DNA from: Rhopalosiphum padi
Taxonomy: Eukaryota > Arthropoda > Insecta > Hemiptera > Aphididae
Length of the DNA: 64,000 nt
Reading direction: 5' to 3'
Assembly (NCBI RefSeq): GCF_020882245.1
Contig: NC_083598.1
Coordinates: 39,407,858-39,471,857 of the forward strand
Every line of letters begins with the position of its first letter. Position 1 is the first letter of the stretch. This document shows, piece after piece, positions 12,701 to 23,114 of this stretch. Position numbers and translations under genes: made by a program. Under the pieces are notes generated by a model, which ran no database searches, was not told the origin of the DNA, and saw only the letters and a program-made list of their open reading frames with translations.

Positions 12701-14160
12701 CAAAACATTAATAATGCATAATAATTTTCTTTTTAATACAATATAAATGTAGTTTTAAAATAATAATGCAACTTTTATTTTTTTGTATAATGTATTAGTT
12801 ACGTTTTAGTGATAAATATATATAACTTATTAATCGTATTACAATATTATGTTCATATAAATATATAATTGAATTTTTTTTAAATTTATTTTATCGTTTT
12901 GATTTTAATGAAAATCGGTTATTATGATGATAATTTTGATTAGTGCCATCAATGACATTATAAACGATATATATTGCGTTCAGAACCTAATTCACATATA
13001 ATTAAAGAAAAAATTAAATAAACCATTATTATTATAACTTATAGTGACTCTATAGCATATGCCATAATATTTATATGAAGTTTGTTAAAACAATGTTAAA
13101 TTTTTTTTTAAGAAAACTGTGATGATAGTGATATTATTAATTTAAAAATACCATTTAGTTCATAGAGGTAATTTTTTTTTTATTAATGCTAATGTCCTTA
13201 AGTATAAATACTTTTTTATTCAAAATATATAAATTTACTTAACCATAAAAATTTTCGAGATGTATTGAAGAGCTTCGTGCGAAAGAATAATTGTTATACA
13301 TTTTGATAATAATTTCCTATTTTTATTTTAGGTCTTCAATTTGGTACTGTCATAACTTTAGTTTGTTCTGGAATTCTGGCTAGTACTCGATCGGGATGGC
13401 CATCAATTTATTACTTTAGTGGCGCATTTGGAATTTTTTGGGTAATATTATGGTTATCACTTGGGTCAGAAAGCCCAGATACACATCGTCTAATTACACG
13501 ATCTGAGAGAAACTACATAAAATCATCATTAACCCAAACGGTTTCGGAGAAAAAGGTATAAAAGTTGTAACGTAAAATGAGTATATATATTATATACTAT
13601 ATCAGGCACATAAACAGAAGACAATTTGTTTTAAAAGGGGGAGTCTTTCTACGAGCCTATAGTAATTATACTCCCTTAACTATTATTATTATAATTATAA
13701 TTATATCATTCAATGTTTATTAATTTTAAGTATATTATCAATTATTGACTGTTTATTTTTTTTTACTTATCTTAGAACTTAATAACTCCTTGGAAAGAAA
13801 TATTTACTTCAATGCCGGTATGGGCTGTTACGATATCACATGCTGGTCACAATTGTGGATTTTGGTTGCTACTTAGTGAAATGCCCACGTTTATAAGTTC
13901 TGTGCTAAAGTTCGACATTAAATCGGTAAGAATAATAAGATAGTATAATTAGATGATAGTATGTAACTGCGTTGCTTATTTACAAAAGCGTAAAAGCGTA
14001 TGTGAAAAAACATGGATTATTCGATAAATATCCAATTTCTTCGTTTGAAGAAATTACTAATATTCATTAGATATTCAAAACGTATACAACTTCAAAATTT
14101 TAGATAATGAATTACTAATTAAGTAAATGTTTTAATATTGAAAAACAGTGGACATTTCAT

Positions 14161-14201
<41 letters not shown>

Positions 14202-17200
14202 GTGTATTAAATATTAAATAGTACGAGTACTATACACGATACACGTATTTAATAAGTAAATAACATATTATATACATCATATTATTATATTACTAAATAC
14301 ACTTATATATTAAATTTATACACCATTTACTATGTAAAATAAAAAAGGACAATACGAAATGTATATTAGATACAATAATGAGTAAAAATTGTGGTAAACA
14401 TTTTCAGGATGGATTTGTGTCTGCATTACCTTACTTGGCTATGTGGCTGTGTCAGTTTCCAGTTACATATTTTGCTGATTATATGAACAAAAAAAATGTG
14501 ACTTCTCTCACTTTTTCGCGTAAATTTTGGAATACCTTAGGTAAAATAGAAATTGCATTTATTTATACTTACAACACATAGATATATTTAACTGTGTAAT
14601 GTTTAACCTCGCTATGTTATAATTAGTGGTCAATGATAATAATTATTGTTTAAATGTATTTTGATAGAACTACTATAGACTCAATAATAAAATAAACTAA
14701 AACTATTTTTATTTTAATTCTAATTAATTTAAAATATCTTGCAGAAAAGAGAGCTTCAATCCATTCTATAAATATATATTAATAGATAAGATAATTTTAT
14801 AAATATTTAAATTAATTTTGTTTTTATTTTTTAATTTGTTACTTGTTTAAGGAAATTATATATTTTTTACAAAAACTAAATAGTGAACAAGAATATTGTT
14901 TTTAATCGTCAAAATGTATATTTGAAATAATTAAATAACAATAATTATGTAAAATCGATTTTGTAAACATTTTGGGAATAGAAATAAATATTTTTTAATA
15001 TTATTAATTTTTCGTTTAAAAGCATTAAAACAGTTTAAGCAGTTTTAATCCGAATAATGTAATGCTATACAAAATCTCAGTAAAAAATATAAAACTAGAC
15101 GAGATAATAATATATTTTATTTCAAATTACAGTCGGGTCTCGATAATCCGAAGGAGATTGGGGAAAGGGGTCGTTCGGATTAGCGATTTGTTCGGATTAC
15201 CTATGACTTAAAAAAAAAACATCAAATTTATTGTAATTTAAATTATGAAATTTTATTTTTATCTGTAAAAACTCGTTATTTCAAAAGACAATGAATATAT
15301 AAAAATATTAATATAATTATGAGTATAATTATGAACCTTACTATTTAAGATATTGATTTTTTTTTTTTTTGTACACTGGTTTCTATTATGGATTGGTATG
15401 CCTTGTCCCGAAAACGTCTAAACAACATTAGTTCTTCGCAGCTTTCATCGTTCATACACGTGCGATTACAAACATAATCGAAAAATGTTATTACCGGAAA
15501 ATATTATTTATAAATACATACATACGTACATATTACATATAGCGATAAGATAATTCTCAAGCCCGTTCGGATTACCGCGTCTTTCGGATTAGCCTGTGTT
15601 CGGATTATCGAGACCCGACTGTATGTACCTATATACATTATAATTATATTCATATACAAATTTACTTTTCTCATATCTTTTTTATTTTCTATTATTATCG
15701 TTATATTTTGATTAAAATTTTCTGTATAATAATAATAATAATAATAATAATAATTAATTTATTATTGAAACCTGATTGGACCCAGTACACGTAAAATAAT
15801 AATAAAAATAATAAATAAAAGTTTACTCGAACATTTTTACACCGAGGACGATTTAAATGGAATCTCGTGTATATAATTGTGTAAAAAAAAGCGTAGAGTA
15901 TTATAATTATTCACTGTCGTGTTATTTTTATTATTCGCATATTCAGGGATGAGCGGCGGTGCACTGGGTCTCGTAGTCCTAGGCTACATGGGCGAAAATG
16001 CAAACGCAGCCATATGTATGTACGTATTTGTGGTGGCCATTGGCTGCTGTACGAATGTCGGTTTCAACATTAACCATCTCGACTTGGCACCCAATTATGC
16101 TGGGATTTTGATGGGCTTCACGAACGCCGTAGCGGCCCTGGGCGGTGTGTTAGCACCCACTGTCTGCGGATTCATCGTACACGATCAAGTATAAATATAG
16201 CGCGTTAGATTTTTTATTTTTACTAATATACGACGATTCATCGAATCGAATCTCCATCTACAAAAAGCAATTGATCTTAGGTTTTTCATTATTTATACTT
16301 ATATACGTTTATTTTAGACTTCGGTGGACGAATGGAGGATCGTGTTCACGCTGGGAGCCGTCATACTTTTCTTCTCCAGTATTTTTTACATTATTTTCGG
16401 ATCTGCGGAGGTACAGCCGTGGAATGAACCTAAAAACGAAAACGGTAAATCGAAATAATTTATTCATTTTAGTCGCATTGTACCTACATAATATTTTAGT
16501 CACATGTTCTAGTTCTAGCGAACTCCGTGATATACTATATATCAAAGATGGCAAACCCATAGGCTATAACTCATGTAACTGTCCAAAAGAAAATCATTCG
16601 TAGAGAATTTTTAGGCTTAACATGAAAAGGAAGGTCGTTAAATTAAAATTTACACACAGGGAAAATAAAATCCAACCAAAATGTTTTATTTGACACGCGA
16701 GTACAGAAAGGTTTTCCATTCCTACTATGTATTAAAATTTAAAATGATTATACATTTAGACTTATTACGTGGTATATAATTTTACGCGTTATAGGACACA
16801 TGTTAAACAAATATAAGGTAATATCGGTCACTATTCATTTGAAGTCATTTGAGAACACTAACACTACCAACTTTAGTCTGATTAATAGTGTCACACAATG
16901 TTCAACATTACACACTCTTGGTTATACCATAAAATATTTTTTTAAATATTTGTTTACATTTTTAACAAAAATGTCCTATGTATTAAAAGATCCTTTAAAG
17001 TGTTGGTTTGACCAGAAGTATAATACGTACCATAATAACTAAATTATAAATACTTATGTATAATTCTCACCCAATATAGTAAAAAAATAATGTTTTTTCG
17101 TTTACAAAAATATTTTCAATTTATCTTCGTTTCCGGAAATACTGAGTATGAAACTATAATCGGAATATAATATAATAATATATTATGATGTATAAATTAA

Positions 17201-17318
17201 AATATATAATATATAATGTTATATTTTTATAGTCGGTGTTCGGAGTTTCATGCAGATGAAAACAGATTACGGTTCTTCTGCAGGATATACGTCTCCATCA
17301 TCGTCGTTTGGTAAATGA
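7086..17318 (+). CDS. SLC17-family anion/phosphate cotransporter (sialin/VGLUT-like MFS), 5' end missing
   Basis: Nine exons: 7086-7246, 7811-8041, 9062-9149, 13332-13555, 13776-13925, 14408-14540, 15947-16188, 16318-16444 and 17233-17318. All junction phases agree, giving about 479 residues plus a few missing at the start. The first exon begins in phase 1 after an acceptor, so a short ATG exon lies upstream. The protein is a polytopic major facilitator. TM1 reads LLRVSISVAIVAM (family RVNLSVAIVAM), then ILSAFFWGYLIMNLPAAMIG, SAKWAPPNERGRLVGFVLGG, HAGHNCGFWLLLSEMPTF, and the SLC17 signature FNINHLDLAPNYAGILMGFT. The C-terminal tail is Ser-rich and ends SSSFGK. Family members move organic anions or phosphate using Na+ or H+ gradients; the substrate here is not predictable. 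Oddities: the first donor is a weak GTTAGT (7247), and introns 1, 2 and 6 contain transposons. Confidence 0.92.
7616..7771. mobile_element. pogo/Tigger-like MITE, 156 bp, in transporter intron 1
   Basis: Starts CAGTGAAAAC and ends GTTTCACTG, flanked on both sides by TA (7614-7615 and 7772-7773). Inside each end lies a GGACAC / GTGTCC block, extending the imperfect inverted repeat. TA target sites and CAGT termini point to Tc1/mariner-pogo type elements. There is no ORF, so it would depend on a transposase supplied elsewhere. Confidence 0.75.
8121..8824. mobile_element. hAT-like non-autonomous element, 704 bp, in transporter intron 2
   Basis: The ends match over about 22 bp: CGGTACATCTGAATTGCATG on the left and, reverse-complemented, GGCTGCATCCGAATTGCATG on the right. 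The octamer AAAATTAA is repeated exactly outside both ends (8113-8120 and 8825-8832). A second copy of CCGAATTGCATGCCA lies just inside the left end (8162-8176), so the left terminus carries a subterminal duplicate. No coding capacity was seen. The 8-bp duplication supports hAT class, although the termini are not the usual CAGTG type. Confidence 0.8.
9004..9040. repeat. TA-rich tract next to transporter exon 3
   Basis: Short run of TA dinucleotides immediately upstream of the acceptor of exon 3, where it forms part of the region leading to the splice site. Confidence 0.6.
9744..9771. repeat. (TA)n microsatellite
   Basis: About 14 uninterrupted TA units within transporter intron 3. Confidence 0.9.
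11095..11170 (+). repeat. Dispersed repeat, copy C
   Basis: Contains ATTAAATTTAAATTAAACAG followed by TAAATCATTA and a degenerate CTGAATGAAGG, matching the order of blocks in copies A and B. It lies in intron 3 of the transporter gene in the same orientation as the gene. Confidence 0.5.
14164..14199. repeat. (TA)n microsatellite
   Basis: About 17 AT units in transporter intron 5, about 200 bp before exon 6. Confidence 0.9.
15130..15621. mobile_element. pogo/Tigger-like element, 492 bp, in transporter intron 6
   Basis: The terminal inverted repeats are near-perfect over about 22 bp: CAGTCGGGTCTCGATAATCC on the left and its exact complement GGATTATCGAGACCCGACTG on the right. Flanking TA dinucleotides lie at 15128-15129 and 15622-15623. 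Inside both ends TTCGGATTA is reiterated (left near 15175 and 15191, right near 15565, 15583 and 15599), giving multiple candidate transposase sites. There is no transposase ORF. The high identity of the two ends suggests relatively recent activity. Confidence 0.85.
15727..15754. repeat. (AAT)n microsatellite
   Basis: About nine TAA units in transporter intron 6, about 100 bp after the pogo-like element. Confidence 0.9.
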
Positions 17319-18573
17319 ACATGAATTTAACGATTGACTCTGAAAAATCAAAAATCGTTTTATTTTTCTTCGCCCACAGTTAAAGTTACGCCAAAGTATA
17401 CCATGTTTGTACGACAATAACCGAACACATTTTTATGGCAAATAACGTCGCGCTGCTAACTTTAAAAAAAAAACAATGATGGACATTATTTTTTATACAT
17501 TCTGTTGTTGTTATATTTTGGTTTATTAAAGATTTATAATTTGTTATATTTTTAATAGCCTTTTACGTTTTTTAAACTTAATAACTATCGTGCAACAATT
17601 ATTGATGATATCTATTTATAGGTGAAATATACTCATGCCTATTTGTTTTTGTACAATTGAAAAAAAAGTATTTTTAAATATCAATATTGTATTATTGTAA
17701 AATTGTACTATTATTTAGATTTAAATGTGAAATTATTTTTATTTGTATTTAGAAGTAATATACATATATGTATATGTACCGAGTTAAAAAAATAAGTATT
17801 AAAAACATAAATATTACAATGAACTTTAACTCATAAAATATTGGGTGAATTGTAATGAATATTGGTGAGATTTATTGTACATCATACACTTCAAAAATTA
17901 TAATATACTAAAATGTACTTACATTTTATCATTAATTCCATAATAGGTATATAACCATAATTGACGATGGTTTACTAATGTATGATAGAAACATACGTAT
18001 GCTTTATATATTATAATTTATACAAAAATTTGTTATTTTTATTTATACTCATTGGTATTTTCAAAGCTTTATAATGACTATAAATTATTATTATATATTA
18101 TTATTTATACTTAATTATTATATTTGTTTTTGGCCTGTGTTGATGTTTTATTATAAAAGCATGCACTGAATGAATTAATTGTATTTATCTGATGATTGTA
18201 ATGGTGGAAGGAAGCCTCGAATCCCTGCATATCTTTAAACCTATACATATATATATATCATATATGTATATATTCAAGATCTATGTAAATATCAAATTAA
18301 TATTAAGACGAATATTTGTTAGATAAGTCTCCATGGGCACTCACCCGAGAGCATGCTTAGTGGAGCCCATATTATTCTGTTAAAATAAATAAAAAATATA
18401 AATATAAATAAAAACACACATATATATGTTTTAATACACTTTTCATATTTAAAGTATATACATAATTATTTTTATAGTTTATCTAATTACCTATTGCTTT
18501 AATATTATTGATTTTAAAAAACCCAATCACATGTTCTAATCATTGTTCTGATTATTTATTATATTTGAGGTCC
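17319..18573. other. 3' flank of the transporter gene
   Basis: AT-rich sequence after the stop codon, probably beginning with the 3' UTR. An AATAAA-type hexamer lies near 18384, but I cannot say which signal is used. No gene was seen. Confidence 0.45.
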
Positions 18574-18980
18574 GTCACACCAGCACCCCAAGTTGTGATT
18601 TTTTACACCAAAATTTCACAAGATTATGTAATCATTTTGTAACGAAATGTAACCACAAAAACTTTTTTTGTAACTTACTAGGAAGTTCAGAATTTCAAAC
18701 TTTAATTCCGGGTGCTGGTGTGACGTCACACCAGCACCCCGGTACCCTTCAAAATGATTCGATCGATTCGAAATTTTCACATAATTTTGTAACCATTTTG
18801 TAACCAAATGTAATCGAAAATTCGAAATTCCTGACAACCCAAATCCCGTTAAAACCGTTTCAAGTCGGCCGGTCATCACAGTGACGTCACACGTGTAAAC
18901 AGGAATCTTTCAAAATGATTCGATCGATTCGAAATTTTCACACAATTTTGTAACCATTTTGTAACCAAATGTAATTATAA
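18574..18980. repeat. Tandem block of three units headed by GTCACA, with internal inversion
   Basis: Three units start with GTCACA at 18574, 18725 and 18886 (periods 151 and 161 bp). Units 2 and 3 share TCAAAATGATTCGATCGATT followed by CGAAATTTTCACA and TTTTGTAACCATTTTGTAAC. Unit 1 is a diverged relative with the same TTTTGTAAC reiteration. Unit 1 is also bounded by GTCACACCAGCACCC and its inverse GGGTGCTGGTGTGAC. The junctions form the palindrome GTGACGTCAC. A minus-strand ORF of 87 codons across this block looks like a by-product of the repeat. Function and class are unknown. Confidence 0.75.
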
Positions 18981-20003
18981 AAAATAATTGTTTTATCGAT
19001 ATTTCAAGAAAAAAATTCCCGTTTTTCCGTTACTTTTTCAGGGTTTTTCCTGACGCTTTTGGAAACTACTGCACAGCATATTTTACTTTTGACCACAAAG
19101 TACCAACTAGATTCAATTTCCTTTTCAAAGAGGGGCTGAAGTCAAAAATCAAAGCACTATTACTACTCTAAAACGTGATGACAGACACAAAAATAAAAAT
19201 AATAAAAACGTTCATATACGTACATAAACATAATAAAATAAAAATTTAATGAGAAAATAAGTGTTTACTTGCTTACCTACTTAGATTTATAACTGTAAAT
19301 AAATAAAACGACAAACATAATCGTAATACGACATTTTATTTTGAATTTTTTGCATATTTTTCAATAATTTTATCGTTTAGTGTATATAAAAGGTAATCTA
19401 TTTTTCAGCAATTACAACAAATTATTGTTACCAAATTTCGATAGGTAATGAAAAAATAAATATTTTTTTTTAAATAGGATTTGATATATTTTAAATACAC
19501 ACCAATTTCGTCTATTGGTATCTAATATTTGAGATAAATTTATGAATACATATAGTGCATTCATTTATATTATTTTATACATTTTTTATTCAACTATAAT
19601 ATGTTTAGTTTTTTTTTAAATGTACGAGGGTAAAAAGTATAAAATTGTCAAATGTTTATATTATTATATTACATTTTTAATAAACATAAATTGAAAGTAT
19701 GATCGTATTATTTAAAAGGTATTTTTTTTTTTAATTCGGTTTTAATCGGCTAAAACTTCTCAAAGTATATCTTCGCTCAACTGCAACTGAAGACCGGCTA
19801 TCAAATTTGGCAATATTGAGCATAAAAAGCAACATAACACAATAACAATCAATTTTAATAACGTAATAAGTACATTTGCAAAAATGTGAAAATCGCAGAA
19901 AATTATTGTAATATTCTTTACTATTACTTTTATTTTAATAAATAAAAATAAAAATATAACTTTATGTATGACTTAGTTTCTATTGGATTGGAATTTAGAA
20001 ATG
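18981..20003. other. AT-rich non-coding stretch
   Basis: About 1 kb between the tandem block and the hAT element. No ORF, exon or repeat boundary was recognised. Confidence 0.4.
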
Positions 20004-20011
20004 CCTTCTAC

Positions 20012-21229
20012 CAGTGCCGTAGCAACTAAATATTGTACCCGGGGCGAAACTCCAAAATGCGCCCTTATATATATATATATTTTAATTTATTAAAAAACTC
20101 AAAACTGAATATTGTTTATAATTAATGCTATTTAAATAATGTTTTTCCTTATAATTATGTCAGCGTTTGTAAATTTTATTAAAACCAATAACTTTTTAAA
20201 ATATAAATGCACTTAAAAATAATAAGCTTAACATAATAACACTTATAAGTTATGTAAGTAATTATATAAATACATAATATTGCTTTTACTTATAACTAAC
20301 ATTTAAATTGCAATTTTTCTAGCTTTTTTCCCAGCAAAGTCTTCAGTGAGTTCGTCTATATCCAAAGTATTTACCAATGTATGTTCAATGGATAAAATAG
20401 CCATATCAGATATTCGTTCTTGTCCCATTGTAGACCTTAAATAATTTTTTATGAGCTTTAACTTACTGAATGACCTTTCACACGTCGCCACAGTTATTGG
20501 TAAAGTCAAGAATATGCGTAAAGCTGTTTCCACATTTGAATATTCAGCACGTAAAGAATATGTTGTAATTAATTGAAGTAAGGCTAATGGTGTTGCAGCT
20601 CTTAAGTCAGGTAAAAGAGAAAATGCTTGACATTTAAAATCTTTTATTTCAGAGATAAAATCGGAAGAATATAAATCGGTTTCATATTTTAAAGATAAGT
20701 CAGCTGCACATTTTTGTATATAGTCCATAGAGTGGTCCATTAGGCTACTACCATACAAAATACCAAAATTTTCATTAATTTCAGACATATTTTCATATGT
20801 CGATGGTCGACGCACAGCGAAAACGTAAACATCATTGGTAATTCCACATTTCCACAAAACAACTTAATAAAAATAACTAATATAGATAATCTCTACAATA
20901 ATATATTATTATTATATTATTATGTTTAATGTTTAAACATATAATATTGACTACGGACACATCATATAAAACTATAAAAGTCTAAAGACTTTCTGTACAT
21001 TGATCGATTGTATTTATTAACTAGTATTGGTTTTATACTTTTATATAAAGATATTAATATATTATGATCATTAAATATTATTTTCAACAATTGCTCAAAT
21101 AATATAGAATACGTTGAAGTTTTTGTAAGTAAAATATAAAAATTGACCGTTGTAATTTTTAACATAAAATGCAAATTTTTCATTTTTGCGCCCTCTGAGA
21201 ACCTCTCGCCCCCGCTTGCTACGGCCCTG
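20012..21229 (-). mobile_element. hAT element with C-terminal transposase fragment, 1218 bp
   Basis: The left end CAGTGCCGTAGCA and the right end TGCTACGGCCCTG are inverted repeats, and the octamer CCTTCTAC is repeated exactly outside both (20004-20011 and 21230-21237). The termini resemble those of the MITEs at 261-430 and 3584-3856 (CAGTGGCGTAGCC). The interior encodes, on the minus strand, only the dimerisation end of a hAT transposase. The element is therefore an internally deleted copy of a longer one. Confidence 0.88.
20303..20857 (-). pseudogene. hAT transposase C-terminal (dimerisation) fragment
   Basis: A 184-codon frame whose last 80 residues match the hAT C-terminal dimerisation domain: FLTLPITVATCERSFSKLKL, then IKNYLRSTMGQERISDMAIL and SIEHTLVNTLD. 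This pattern is typical of ZMYM1/TTF-type hAT proteins widespread in insects. The catalytic core and BED-type finger expected upstream are absent, and the first roughly 20 residues look like read-in from non-coding sequence. An intact relative would be several times longer, so this piece cannot transpose by itself. It lies wholly inside the element at 20012-21229. Confidence 0.88.
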
Positions 21230-21237
21230 CCTTCTAC

Positions 21238-22801
21238 TATGAAAATAAAAACAATTATTGAAACTAAAACTAAATAATACACTACAACTATGTATACAAT
21301 TTATACATTGAACATTGAACTTAAATATATAATGTTAAATTAATATAAAGAAAATGTTATTACTAATTAAATTAAAATCTGTGGTTTTTTTAAATAAATA
21401 ATTTTAAACTATTTATAATTTTCTATAATATCTAAATGTTACAATAAAATTATAAAATGTATATGTAGGGGTGCGGGGGCAAAGTCCCCCATCGCGGACC
21501 TGTTCCATGTTTATAATTTTAGCCCCCCTTCTAATATGCCAAATTTACGCCTATGATTACAATATACAAGAACAAAAACTAATACCGTTCTCAACAATTT
21601 AAAAATCGCATTAAAAAAATTTTGGGTAAACGTAGAAGATATACTTTATAATAGGTATGCGTATTATTATTATTATTTATTATACACATAAAATCGCACC
21701 ACCGTTGAGCGTTTTTGAACGAGCACATTAATGCATTGACGCTTTTCATAAATCATAATGCCACTAAAATAACAACTCAAAAAAAAATGAAAATTTGTAA
21801 TAATTTATTTTTATTTATATTCAAATTCACAAAAAAAAATAATCTACTTCACAGCCTAAAAAACACAAATTTCAATTAACTTTATCAAAATCATAATATA
21901 ATATTAATATAATTCATATACATATACATATATTATAAACCCACGAATGTTCTGTCTTATGTGTTAATTCTATATTTTTGAATTTTATAATCATAAAATA
22001 TGATATAGACACTCATATAAGTATATTGAAAAGTTCAATCTGTATAAATCAAGCTGTTCAAAAATGTTATTTTTTAAATTGTTGAATTCCACAAATACGA
22101 TTTAAAAACTGTTTAGTCTACAACAATATAATATGAAAGGATAATTTTATAAAACACATACATTTGTTGAACTAACCCCTAAAAATATTTTAGATGTTCG
22201 TAAATCGTAGCTAAAACAAATAATCATGGTTAAATCTTTAACTATGAAATATTAAAAATGTTTAAATGTTGTATTATTATACTTTTTTGTGTTAAAGCAA
22301 AACTTCTTATCGCATTATAGGTGCTTAAAATATACCTAAATGTCCTAAATCAAAAGTATTACATTTAAGAATCACTTATTAGTTATTATTACTATTATTA
22401 TGAATGGAATCAGACATTTCGGCACGAGGATAATTCGGCGTGGCAGTTTCGACTTTCGGCGTAGGGTATCTTGGCGCCGGCACGCCGCAGGTAATTAATA
22501 AACAATTTTTAGAATAATACAATTTTAAAAATACAAAATAAATAATATTATATTAATATCATATTATTATTAAAGTATACAACAATTAAGTTTTATAAAT
22601 ATGTTGTATAACACATGGTTACATGGTATATTATTTAAAAAAAATATTAGGTATATGCGATTCTCCTTAAATAATCAATGTAATATCTTATATTATATTC
22701 ACTTACTATTTTATATAAACAACGATTTAGGTCAGTATATATTTTTTTATTTTTTAGGGGACTCTATTATGAATCAAAAATTTAATTTTTTAACTTTTTA
22801 A
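21238..22801. other. Non-coding stretch downstream of P450 gene A
   Basis: AT-rich, with two odd islands. A transposon-like scrap at about 21470-21550 carries an inverted GGGGGCAAAGTCCCCC. A GC-rich island at 22416-22490 reiterates TTCGGC. The segment near 22560-22801 is probably the 3' UTR of the minus-strand P450. Confidence 0.45.
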
Positions 22802-23083
22802 TTAATTCTCAATCGCTTTAAAACTTAACCAAATGCCGTTTTTTGGCGCGATAATTCCACGTTCTGTTTTAAATTTAAGAGGAATTTCAGTTTTTTCACA
22901 AGGTAAAATTTCAAACTTGGATAACATTTTTGATATAATCAATTTCAATTCTAATTCAGCAAAACGTTTTCCTGTAACAATCCAGTTAAAATTAAATTAA
23001 ATTATTTTATTAGTATAAACTATAAAGTATGAAAATGATCAATACAGACTATCCCAATTGTAGTTATTATTTGTACATATTGA

Positions 23084-23114
<31 letters not shown>

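Larger units (their letters stand above)
9150..13331. other. Transporter intron 3 (4.2 kb)
   Basis: The longest intron of the transporter gene. It begins with GTAAGT after exon 3 and ends in TTTTAG before exon 4. It holds a (TA)n microsatellite at 9744-9771 and a dispersed repeat copy at 11095-11170. No internal exon candidate is needed, since exons 3 and 4 join in frame (phase 1), and none was seen. Confidence 0.6.

Noticed and set aside
14744..14800. Acceptor-like TTGCAG and short open frame as an extra transporter exon
   Set aside because: Exons 14408-14540 and 15947-16188 already join in phase with continuous family sequence, and the candidate ends in an early stop.
22418..22429. TTCGGCACGAGG resembling a cDNA-library adapter, possible assembly contamination
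   Set aside because: It lies among related TTCGGC repeats in continuous genomic context with no vector sequence around it; treated as chance.
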